From Ruminiclostridium cellobioparum DSM 1351 = ATCC 15832 (lineage in GTDB: Bacteria; Bacillota; Clostridia; Acetivibrionales; DSM-1351): 64,000 bases of DNA. The translations under genes and the position numbers were made by a program. Shown one piece after another: positions 51,596-59,708 of the stretch (the first letter of the stretch is position 1; every line of letters starts with the position of its first letter). The notes beneath the pieces were generated by a model that was given only the letters and a program-made list of their open reading frames with translations, did not search any database and had not been told where the DNA came from. The stretch covers positions 1 through 64,000 of the forward strand of contig NZ_JHYD01000026.1 in the NCBI RefSeq assembly GCF_000621505.1. Reading direction: 5' to 3'.

Positions 51596-53107
51596 TCAAC
51601 AGCTTCCATATATTTTTGCATACAGGTTTTTAAAATTCCCATATGCATCCATATACACCCTATTGTTTTCTGTTATGGGTCTGATAATTTTCTGAGGGTT
51701 CATACATTTCAGCGGCTGCTTCAGGCTGTTAACGGCACCGACTGCAGCCATTGCAACATAAGCCGCTCCAAAGGCGGCGGCTTCACTTACCCCTGCCACG
51801 GCGATTTCCTTGTTGAAAATATCGGCCTGCATCTGCAGCCAAACCTCTGAGTTGGCATAACCTCCGTTAGCCCTTATCTGTTTTACGTTTGAAGTTATCT
51901 GCGTAATTACTTCATAGACTGAAAACATCCTGAACATAATCCCCTCCATGGCAGCACGTATGAAGTGCCTTTTACCATGCATAAGCCGCAGGCCGTGGAT
52001 GGTGCCGGCTGCCGATGCATTCCAGTTGGGGGACCTCTCCCCCGTCAGGAACGGAAGGAAGATCAAGCCCTGACATCCAGGTGCAATCTGTGAGGCATAT
52101 CTGTCGAACAGCTTGTAAATACTGTCCATACCCTGGTCCAGCATCTCTTTTTCATATTGGCTTTTATAGTCATCCCTGAGCCATTTTAAAACAATACCGC
52201 CATTGTTGATGGCACCGCCTGCAACCCAGGTATCTTTTGTAAAACAGTAGCACCAGGTCCTTTGCTCCGAATCCAGAAGCGGTTTCTCCGAGGCAATCCT
52301 CAAGGCCCCGCTGGTACCTATGGTACTTGACATTGAGCTGTCGTCAAATACTCCGCAGCCCACATTTGCCAGCATTCCGTCCCCAGAAGCCACGACTACC
52401 GGTGTACCGGCATTTATTCCCATGAGCACGGCGTATTCCTTTTTAATGTTCCTCAGTACATGAGTGCACTCCACAGGTGTTCCAAAATATCCGGAATCAA
52501 GCCCCAATACATCTTTTAATACCGATTCATCCCATTCCATCCGGTGAATATTGAAATACCCCATGGAAGATGCATCGGTAATATCAATTACATCCTCATT
52601 GAAAAGCCTGTGCACAATATATTGCTTTATTGTTATAAATTTTTTGACCTTTTTGAAAATTTCGGGCTGCGTATCTTTCAGCCATAAAATTTTGCTGATG
52701 GGATACATGGGGTGCTGAACCCTGCAGCCGGTGCGGTTGTATATTTCCCTGCAGTCAAAATTCTCCCTTATCCTTTCAGCATGCCTTATGGACCGGTTGT
52801 CGGCCCATGTAATCAGATTGGTAAGACAGTTTCCGGCTCCGTCCACGGCTAAAAAGCTGAAAAGCTGGGTAGACAGGCCAATGGCTGCAATGTCATTTTT
52901 ATCTGCACCGGCCTCTGCCATGCATTCTTTAACTACCTGGAGCAATGAACCGAATATTTCATCGGGGTCCAGTTCAGCCATTCCCTCTTCATGGCATTTC
53001 ATCAGATATTCCTGATGATACAGGCTTTTCTGATTTCCGTCCATATCAAAAAGTGCCGCCCTGACACCCGAAGTTCCTATATCTACACCCATAAACAGAT
53101 ATCCCAT
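51596..53107 (-). CDS. FGGY-family carbohydrate kinase, gluconokinase-like
   Basis: The protein is 503 residues. The N-terminal ATPase fold is GVDIGTSGVRAALFDMDGN, followed by IGLSTQLFSFLAVD and ITWADNRS, which resemble gluconokinases more than xylulokinases. The C-terminal FGGY signature region reads RSPNWNASAAGTIHGL to RAAMEGIMFRMFSVYE with GGYANSEVWLQMQADI. It would phosphorylate a sugar acid or sugar, forming the final step of the second operon. GGAGGG precedes the ATG. Confidence 0.88.
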   Translation of the reverse strand: MGYLFMGVDIGTSGVRAALFDMDGNQKSLYHQEYLMKCHEEGMAELDPDEIFGSLLQVVKECMAEAGADKNDIAAIGLSTQLFSFLAVDGAGNCLTNLITWADNRSIRHAERIRENFDCREIYNRTGCRVQHPMYPISKILWLKDTQPEIFKKVKKFITIKQYIVHRLFNEDVIDITDASSMGYFNIHRMEWDESVLKDVLGLDSGYFGTPVECTHVLRNIKKEYAVLMGINAGTPVVVASGDGMLANVGCGVFDDSSMSSTIGTSGALRIASEKPLLDSEQRTWCYCFTKDTWVAGGAINNGGIVLKWLRDDYKSQYEKEMLDQGMDSIYKLFDRYASQIAPGCQGLIFLPFLTGERSPNWNASAAGTIHGLRLMHGKRHFIRAAMEGIMFRMFSVYEVITQITSNVKQIRANGGYANSEVWLQMQADIFNKEIAVAGVSEAAAFGAAYVAMAAVGAVNSLKQPLKCMNPQKIIRPITENNRVYMDAYGNFKNLYAKIYGSC

Positions 53108-53131
53108 ACCTGCACCCTCCGTCCGGTCTTC

Positions 53132-53902
53132 CTAAATGATTTTTGCAGCACTGTCCATATCTGTATATAAGGTTGCATTGTTATGGATCTTTAAGATTGA
53201 AGCAGGACATTTTTCAGATATGTCACCGGTAACAGTATCAAATACCGCCTGGGCTTTGGTGCTTCCCGGAACCATACAAAATATGCAGTCAGCCGCTGCA
53301 AGCGCAGGTATTGTAAGTGTCAGCGCATGAGTAGGAACATTTTCCAGACTTTTGAAACAGCCGTCGTTCACCTGCTGCCTCCTGCATTTTTCATCCAGTT
53401 CAACCACCTTTACCAGCTCGGGATCGTCGAAAAATGCCACATGAGGGTCGTTAAAGGCTATATGTCCGTTTTCGCCGATTCCCATACAAACAATATCAGT
53501 GGGAAATTGCTTCAGCAGCCCGGCATATCTTTTGCATTCTTCATCAATATTGCTTACGTCGCCCTTAAGATAATTTACAGACTTGAACTGCTGCTTCTCA
53601 AACAGCCTGTCTCTGAGAAAATTCCCAAACCCCTGAGGTGCTTCAGGATCCAACCCGATATACTCATCCATATGGCAGGCGTTGATTCTGCCCCATTCTA
53701 TTTCCTTATTGTTTGCCAGCACATGTATAAATTCATTTTGTGAAGGCGCTGCTGCAAATACAATGTTTATTTCACTTTTTGTTTGCAGCAGTTGCTTTAC
53801 TCTGGCTGTAAATTCTTTGGCAGCCTCCTCGCCAAGTGCTTTCCTTGTGTCATAAATATTTACTTTCAATTTATCCGCTTGAATTGTTTTTATAATTCCC
53901 AT
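53132..53902 (-). CDS. Glucosamine-6-phosphate deaminase-like protein (NagB family)
   Basis: The start is the ATG at 53902 (MGIIKTIQADKLKVNIYDTR), with GGGAGG 7 bases upstream; a longer reading would run into the SDR gene. The protein is 256 residues. NagB motifs are clear: HMDEYIGLDPEAPQGFGNFL, the GIGENGHIAFNDP signature and RQQVNDGCF. NagB turns GlcN-6-P into fructose-6-P and ammonia. In this operon of sugar-acid genes a related aldose-ketose isomerisation is possible. The active-site Asp and His of the signatures are kept, so it should be active. Confidence 0.88.
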   Translation of the reverse strand: MGIIKTIQADKLKVNIYDTRKALGEEAAKEFTARVKQLLQTKSEINIVFAAAPSQNEFIHVLANNKEIEWGRINACHMDEYIGLDPEAPQGFGNFLRDRLFEKQQFKSVNYLKGDVSNIDEECKRYAGLLKQFPTDIVCMGIGENGHIAFNDPHVAFFDDPELVKVVELDEKCRRQQVNDGCFKSLENVPTHALTLTIPALAAADCIFCMVPGSTKAQAVFDTVTGDISEKCPASILKIHNNATLYTDMDSAAKII

Positions 53903-53916
53903 TGCAATATCCTCCC

Positions 53917-54735
53917 TTATACTCCTCCAAAACTTGAAAAACCGCCGTCCACTGGAACCGTGATGCCCGTCACAAAGGCTGAAGCCCTTGAAGACAGCCA
54001 TATCAGCGTTCCTATAAGATCACCGGGGTCTCCGAACTTACCCATGGGTGTATGCTGTATCACCTGCCGCCCTCTTGGAGTCAACTCTCCGCTTTGGGCA
54101 TCAGTCATTAAAAATCTGTTCTGATCTGTCAGAAAAAAACCCGGAGCGATGGCGTTAACCCTGATTTTATCCCCATACGCCTGCGCCATATAGACGGCCA
54201 GCCATTGCGTAAAATTACTGACCGCCGCTTTTGCTGCCGCGTATCCCGGTGTACGTGTCAAAGGCCTGTAATAATTCATGGAAGAAATATTTATTATCAC
54301 TCCTCCAGCTGCTTCAGCCATTACACGTCCGAATACCTGTGAGGGCAATACCGCTCCGGCCATTAAATTCAGGTCAACCACCTTCTGCAAGGCATCAGCT
54401 GAAAGATCAAAAAATGAGAGGGCGTCGGAAGTTGTTGCAGCCTGCATATTTCCGCCCACGGCATTTACAAGAATATCTATATGGCCGAACTCCTTCCCGA
54501 TCCTGCCGCACACCTCCCTTATGGAATTTATGTCCATGGCATCCATCTGATAACCCTCTGCCTTTACATTATGCACCTGTACGGTACCAGCCACCTTTTT
54601 GGCCATTTCCTCCCTTAAATCACAAACTGCAATGCAGGCCCCTGCCGAAGCCAGTCCCTGTGCCATGTCGGTGCCCAAAATTCCACCGCCGCCAAGAATT
54701 ACGGCGTTCTTCCCCTTTAAGTCGAATAACTCCAT
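53917..54735 (-). CDS. SDR oxidoreductase, D-mannonate oxidoreductase-like
   Basis: The start is probably the ATG at 54735 (MELFDLKGKNAVILGGGGIL), giving 272 residues. The GGGGILGTDMA glycine motif, DILVNAVGGN, and catalytic Ser (NISSMNYYRPL), Tyr and Lys (PGYAAAKAAV) are present. The C-terminal region APGFFLTDQNRFLM, TPMGKFGDPGDLIGTLIWLS and FVTGITVPVDGGFSSFGGV matches the SDR type of fructuronate/mannonate oxidoreductase used in Firmicute uronate pathways. Substrate remains inferred. The ribosome site AGG is about 12 bases from the ATG. Confidence 0.88.
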   Translation of the reverse strand: MELFDLKGKNAVILGGGGILGTDMAQGLASAGACIAVCDLREEMAKKVAGTVQVHNVKAEGYQMDAMDINSIREVCGRIGKEFGHIDILVNAVGGNMQAATTSDALSFFDLSADALQKVVDLNLMAGAVLPSQVFGRVMAEAAGGVIINISSMNYYRPLTRTPGYAAAKAAVSNFTQWLAVYMAQAYGDKIRVNAIAPGFFLTDQNRFLMTDAQSGELTPRGRQVIQHTPMGKFGDPGDLIGTLIWLSSRASAFVTGITVPVDGGFSSFGGV

Positions 54736-54754
54736 TTTAACTTTATGCCTCCCC

Positions 54755-55702
54755 TTATGATTCATTTTCCAGCATCCTGAGCAAATTGACAGCCGATGCC
54801 ATAGCCATCTTCTCATTGGCTTCCTTTGTAAATGCTCCTATATGTGAAGTCAGTATGAAATTGTCCAGGGATAAAAGCCTGTGTTCCCCGGGCGGTTCCT
54901 TTGAAAAAACATCCTCTGCCGCGCCTGCAATAACCCCGTTGACCAGGGCATTATACAAATCATTTTCCTCCACCAGCTCTCCCCTGGAAGTATTTATAAG
55001 ATATGCCGCCGACTTCATTTTCTCCAGAGCTTTCCGGTTGATCATATGCTTTGTTTCATCAGTCAGAGGCATATGCAGAGTAATAAAGTCGGAGTTTCGG
55101 AGTATTTCCTCAACTCCGGTCATCTCTATTCCATATCGAATAATATTTACGTCATTTGCATTCACAAACGGGTCATATGCTGAAATTTTCATGCCAAGGC
55201 CATCAGCCATTCTTGCGACCTCCCTGCCTATGCAGCCCAGCCCCAGTATCCCCAGAGTTTTACCGGTAATTTCAACGCCTTTTTTTCTATCCCAGCCGCC
55301 TTTTCTGGTGCTGCCTGCCGAATAGGGAATATCTCTGGCAAGAGTAAACATCAAACCTATGGCCAGCTCTGCTACAGACGTGGCATTGGTTCCGGCAGCT
55401 CTTTCCACTGATATTCCAAGCTTCCTTGCGGCCTCCAGATCAATGTTGTCAAGCCCTGCACCATATTTTGACACCGCCCTGAGTTTATGTGAACTTTTTA
55501 AGACCTTTTCGGTTACAGGATCAATGCCTACAATAATCCCGTCAGCACCGGCACATTTTTCAATCATCTGTTCTTCTGTAAATGCCATCCCGGTGTCATT
55601 GATTATTGTTTCAAAGCCCCGTTCCTTCAAAAGCCTGCAAGCAGGTATACCTGACTCCTGAAACGACCTGGGGGTAATAAGCACTTTTTTCACCATCTTC
55701 AC
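54755..55702 (-). CDS. PGDH-like D-2-hydroxyacid dehydrogenase
   Basis: The protein is 315 residues without an ACT domain. NAD motif GILGLGCIG, catalytic Arg in INTSRGELV, Glu in AAEDVFSKEPP and His in LTSHIGAFT are present. The first start codon at 55702 is GTG with AGTAG before it; an ATG two codons on is possible. It overlaps no neighbour but is immediately after the PreA/PreT-like gene. True serA is encoded at 30214 with a riboswitch, so this paralogue is probably a catabolic enzyme for a hydroxy acid. Confidence 0.88.
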   Translation of the reverse strand: MKMVKKVLITPRSFQESGIPACRLLKERGFETIINDTGMAFTEEQMIEKCAGADGIIVGIDPVTEKVLKSSHKLRAVSKYGAGLDNIDLEAARKLGISVERAAGTNATSVAELAIGLMFTLARDIPYSAGSTRKGGWDRKKGVEITGKTLGILGLGCIGREVARMADGLGMKISAYDPFVNANDVNIIRYGIEMTGVEEILRNSDFITLHMPLTDETKHMINRKALEKMKSAAYLINTSRGELVEENDLYNALVNGVIAGAAEDVFSKEPPGEHRLLSLDNFILTSHIGAFTKEANEKMAMASAVNLLRMLENES

Positions 55703-58306
55703 CTACTTTACAATGATTTTCTTATTGATCATTCTGATATTTTTGTTGGGACAGCGGTTAAAACACATTCCGCAGGCTACACATTCTTCACTGTTGATTT
55801 CGAGCCTGTCGGGTTCTCCGACACCGATTGCAAACTCACCGCAAATGGATTTACATAAGCCGCAGCCTTCACCGCAGCCGCAGTTCAGGCATTTTCCGGC
55901 CTCAGCTACCGCTTCTTCTTCACTGAGTGTTTTTGTGTTGAGTTTGCTCTCATCCTTGAAATATCCGGTTCTTTTCAAGACATACTTTTTGGAAATCACG
56001 GGGTATTCAGGTTCAAACTCGAGCACCGCAGCCTCTTTTGCCAGAAATTTATCTATTGAGCATGCGGCACGTTTTCCATCTGCAATGGCAGAACTAACCG
56101 AATCAATCCCTCTGATATTTCCACCTGCAAAAACTCCTTCAATATTTGTCAGATTGGATTCTTTACGGCAAATCAGTGTTATATTTTCATCCAATTCCAG
56201 TTCAGCCGTACAATTGTCGTCATACCTCCTGTTACCGGTTAAAATAACTGTTTCACAGGGGATTTCATAGGAAGCAAATGCAGCCTTCTCCGTTTTTCTC
56301 CGACCGCTTTCATCAGGGCAGCACAATACCAGATTAGTCATATGTATTCCTGTTACTTTACCGTTCATAGTTTGAATAGCCTCTGGAGCCGAAAGATTCA
56401 TAAGCCTTATGCCTTCCTCTTCGGCATGTTCAATATCCTCCTGTGTAGCCGGAATTTCATCTCTGGTACATTCATAAATGACATATACCTCTTCTGCACC
56501 CAGTCTTTTGGCTGTCCTGGCAGCATCCAGTGCAGTAAAATCATTTCCGGCGACAACCACTCTGCCCATCAGCTTATGAAGCTTCCCTTCAAATACATTT
56601 TTCATGAAGGATATGGAGGATAAAGCACCGTCGGCATCACGGCCCGGAATATTTCCTTTTACTCCGGTTCCGGCTCCCATTCCAAAAAATATGGCTGCAT
56701 AATGCTGCTTCTTAAGTGACTCCACGGTGTAATCCCTGCCCAAGGCCTTTCCGGTAACAAAATTCACTCCAAGGTCTTTAAGCATTTCGATTTCAGCATC
56801 CAGAATTTCATGGGCCATCTTAAATCCGGGCGTACCATATCTTAACGTTCCGCCGGTATAGCTCTCCTTTTCAAACACAGTTACAGCATATCCTGCCGTA
56901 GCAAGATAATATGCACAGGACAGTCCGGCCGGCCCGGAGCCTATAACCGCAATATTTTGATTTTTTTTATCCGCCGTTGGTTTTCCTGACACCCATCCGG
57001 CTTTTTTCCCATAATCCAGTACAAATCTTTTTATTTCGCGTATATGCACCGGCTGGCCCATATCTCCCCGTGTACATGCAGCTTCGCATGGATGATCGCA
57101 TATGTGGGCACATACCGATTGCAGGGGATTCTTACCCATTATCAGGTCAAAAGCCGCTCTGAAGTCTCTTTGTGCCACTTTTTGTATGTAAGCCTGTGCA
57201 GGTACATGAAGCGGACATGCTGCTTTACACGGTGCTGCCAGGTTGGGTTTTGATATTTGGGCATATCCGTCATACAGCGTCAGCTCAGGTGCACTTTTTA
57301 CCTCGGGTACAATGAGATCGCGCATATCTCCCGCTGCTTTATATCCGTTTTGAAGCATGAATTTTTTCAATGCAGCTATTTGCCCCTCAATAAATCCAAA
57401 CCCGCTTATGAGCGTTTCGGAACATATACCTACCAGATCTGCTCCCGACATGATCATCTCGGCAGCATCCTTATAGTTTCGTACTCCGCCGGCCTGCATG
57501 ATTTTGCCTTCAGGTCCCAGGGCTTTCCTCATTTCATATGTGTCCCTTAAAGCAAGGGGCTTCAGCCAGGCTCCGGAATAGCAGGACATACTGATCTCCT
57601 CCTGCAGATGGTAAGCCGACTTTTTAGGGTCTTTCAGGTTGATGGGGGGAATTCCGAGACGGTTTGAGGTTCCTCCCACCGCATCTGCTCCGGCCTCATA
57701 TGCCGCCCTGGCAATTTGTGCTATCCTGCCGCCTTCGGGAGTAAGCTTTACAAATACGGGTATTTTTATATTTTTTTTGATCTCTCCAACAACCTCCGCT
57801 ACGACTTCGGCCTGCTGTCCCAGGCTGGCTCCGGTGCGTATGCCGCAGCCGTTGTCCCCGCCTGCCGAGAGTTCAACATTAAATGACATGTTGGGACAGC
57901 ACATATTCAACTCAATAATATCAGCGCCTGCCTCTTCAAATTTCCGGGCCATATTAACCCAGCCCTCAACACCCCTGTCACCTGCATATGTAATATTAGC
58001 CATCAATATCAGTTCTTTCAGCACCTTTTTTGCATCTTCCACCAGCTTTAAGCCTTCAAAAAATTTTAATCTTTTTTCTGCCGTGAAGCACAGTGCATTT
58101 CTGTCCTCGAATACCGCATATCTCGGCACCCTGTTTATATAAGGTTCAGGATCAATGGTAAGCTTGATGCTGGCTGCCGCCCATCCGGTCTCCTCGATGC
58201 GGAGAAGCTGTTTGATCGATTTGGTGGTCGGACCTGATGCCACATAAAACGGATTTTTAAAAGTAATTCCTCCGACTTCCACAGGTAAATACAAATCATT
58301 TTTCAC
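55703..58306 (-). CDS. Fused PreA/PreT-like flavoprotein (dihydropyrimidine dehydrogenase-type)
   Basis: The protein is 867 residues, GTG start at 58306. Order: a dihydroorotate-dehydrogenase-type FMN barrel (about 1-330; IELNMCCPN, FVKLTPEGG), a Fer4_20 iron-sulfur segment (CKAACPLHVPAQAYI, VCAHICDHPCEAAC), a GltD/PreT-like FAD-NAD domain (GSGPAGLSCAYYLATAGY), and two C-terminal 4Fe-4S clusters (CVACGMCFNRCPN). Mammalian DPD has FAD first and FMN after, so the order is reversed. The DPD catalytic Cys in ACGQ aligns with L162 (GASLGQ), so uracil reduction is doubtful. It overlaps the Gfo/Idh/MocA gene by 11 bases. Confidence 0.88.
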   Translation of the reverse strand: MKNDLYLPVEVGGITFKNPFYVASGPTTKSIKQLLRIEETGWAAASIKLTIDPEPYINRVPRYAVFEDRNALCFTAEKRLKFFEGLKLVEDAKKVLKELILMANITYAGDRGVEGWVNMARKFEEAGADIIELNMCCPNMSFNVELSAGGDNGCGIRTGASLGQQAEVVAEVVGEIKKNIKIPVFVKLTPEGGRIAQIARAAYEAGADAVGGTSNRLGIPPINLKDPKKSAYHLQEEISMSCYSGAWLKPLALRDTYEMRKALGPEGKIMQAGGVRNYKDAAEMIMSGADLVGICSETLISGFGFIEGQIAALKKFMLQNGYKAAGDMRDLIVPEVKSAPELTLYDGYAQISKPNLAAPCKAACPLHVPAQAYIQKVAQRDFRAAFDLIMGKNPLQSVCAHICDHPCEAACTRGDMGQPVHIREIKRFVLDYGKKAGWVSGKPTADKKNQNIAVIGSGPAGLSCAYYLATAGYAVTVFEKESYTGGTLRYGTPGFKMAHEILDAEIEMLKDLGVNFVTGKALGRDYTVESLKKQHYAAIFFGMGAGTGVKGNIPGRDADGALSSISFMKNVFEGKLHKLMGRVVVAGNDFTALDAARTAKRLGAEEVYVIYECTRDEIPATQEDIEHAEEEGIRLMNLSAPEAIQTMNGKVTGIHMTNLVLCCPDESGRRKTEKAAFASYEIPCETVILTGNRRYDDNCTAELELDENITLICRKESNLTNIEGVFAGGNIRGIDSVSSAIADGKRAACSIDKFLAKEAAVLEFEPEYPVISKKYVLKRTGYFKDESKLNTKTLSEEEAVAEAGKCLNCGCGEGCGLCKSICGEFAIGVGEPDRLEINSEECVACGMCFNRCPNKNIRMINKKIIVK

Positions 58307-59399
58307 AATAGCTACTTCCCCTCTGCTTGCTGATCAACTTAGGATTCACGATTTTTATTCCTTCTCTGGCCGATTTATATATCAAATTGACCACTTTCAA
58401 TGCCTCAAGCCCGTCAATACCTCTCAAGCCGGTTTTTGCATCTTGATTTTTCAGGCAGCATTCCATAAAGTGTCTTATTTCGCCTGCATAACCCAGGTTG
58501 AACTTCTCGTCTACGGCGGGTTTTGACCAGCCGGTGGTTATTTCGGCCTTTTCAACTGTATAGCTCAGCCCCGGCATGGAATAACAGCTTATGGCCGATG
58601 AAAATGTCAGGTCAATATGCATGCACCCCTCGGTACCATATATATCTATAACATCCTCCATACCGCCCGTTGTAACATAATTTGCCTCCAGAAGCGCCGA
58701 TGTTCCGTCTTCGAATTTGATCATACAGGCCGACCAGTCCTCCCCTTCCATTTGCTTATGAATCAGGTTTGTTTCTGCTCCTCCTGAAGTCATTGCAACC
58801 AGCTCGGTCCAGCTTCCCTCCTTTAAGGCAAGCATGAAGCCAACCGGATGTATCCCCAGATGAACCATACAACCGCCGCCGCAATACTTAAGCGTTTGAG
58901 CAAACGGCGAATGCGAACCGCAATGGCACTCCCTCGCCCTTATGTACAGCGGTTTTCCTATACCGCCTTCCTTAATTACAGCCAATGCCTTGTTCATAGC
59001 TGGTGCAAACAGCCAATCCTCGGCATAGAACAGCTTTTTCCCTGCTTTTTCAGCTGCTTCCACCATTCGGGCAGCCTCTTCCACCGTTGTGGAAAGCGGC
59101 TTTTCAGATATTACATGCAACCCCTTTTTAAAGGCTGCAACAGCTGCATCACAGTGCAGAAAATTGGGCATACAAATATCTGCAATATCGCAATCCGCCT
59201 CTGCTATGGCCTTTTCATAATTGTCATACACCTTGTAATTCCGAAGACCGTACCTCTCGGCAAGAGCTTCCACTCTTGATACATCCTTGTCACAGATGGC
59301 TGTTACCTCGGCAATATCAGTGCATCTTGCATAGCCGTCCATGTGCAGGTCGGCACTGAAGGCAGCACCAATCAGCAATACCCTGACTTTTTTATTCAT
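58296..59399 (-). CDS. Gfo/Idh/MocA family oxidoreductase
   Basis: The start is the ATG at 59399 (MNKKVRVLLIGAAFSADLHM), 9 bases after GGAGGG; the protein is 367 residues. The NAD(P) fold is VLLIGAAFSADLH-type and the catalytic EKPLSTT motif (ISEKPLSTTVEEAARMVE) is intact, followed by YAEDWLFAPAMNKAL and the C-terminal substrate domain. Family members oxidise sugar hydroxyls, often at C3, to keto intermediates. It is the first gene of the second minus operon, divergent from the beta-helix gene across a palindromic operator. Confidence 0.9.
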   Translation of the reverse strand: MNKKVRVLLIGAAFSADLHMDGYARCTDIAEVTAICDKDVSRVEALAERYGLRNYKVYDNYEKAIAEADCDIADICMPNFLHCDAAVAAFKKGLHVISEKPLSTTVEEAARMVEAAEKAGKKLFYAEDWLFAPAMNKALAVIKEGGIGKPLYIRARECHCGSHSPFAQTLKYCGGGCMVHLGIHPVGFMLALKEGSWTELVAMTSGGAETNLIHKQMEGEDWSACMIKFEDGTSALLEANYVTTGGMEDVIDIYGTEGCMHIDLTFSSAISCYSMPGLSYTVEKAEITTGWSKPAVDEKFNLGYAGEIRHFMECCLKNQDAKTGLRGIDGLEALKVVNLIYKSAREGIKIVNPKLISKQRGSSYCEK

Positions 59400-59708
59400 T
59401 ATTACTTGTCCCTCCAATATAATCTCCGTTAAAGGTATTAAGTTAACATAAATCGGTGTACATTATTCACATGCAGCAATGTAACCGGTGATTACATTGT
59501 AGTGGAAGGAGTATTCTTTTCACATGGATTCATTTTATATTTACTATGGATTTGTTTTATACCGGTAAAAATAACTGACGGGGTAATTACTCAAATAAAA
59601 TTTTTACATTTATGTTATAAAATCGCTCCATACTTTTCCAAATTCAATTCAACTAAAATTAAAATTACATTCTAAATAAATTAACCAAAATTGAAAGGGG
59701 AATTTAAA
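59400..59708. other. Divergent control region with palindromic operator (309 bases)
   Basis: No gene is seen. It separates the Gfo/Idh/MocA gene (minus) from the beta-helix gene (plus). The operator at 59478-59498 is the only clear element; AT-rich sequence toward the plus-strand gene holds several weak -10-like boxes I do not call. Confidence 0.6.
59478..59498. promoter_or_regulatory. Palindromic operator AATGTAA-N7-TTACATT
   Basis: Exact 7-base arms, 59478-59484 and 59492-59498, around CCGGTGA. The symmetry and length fit a GntR- or LacI-type dimer site. It is about 80 bases upstream of the minus-strand start and 210 bases upstream of the plus-strand gene, so it most likely controls the second operon. 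The regulator is not in the window. Confidence 0.6.
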
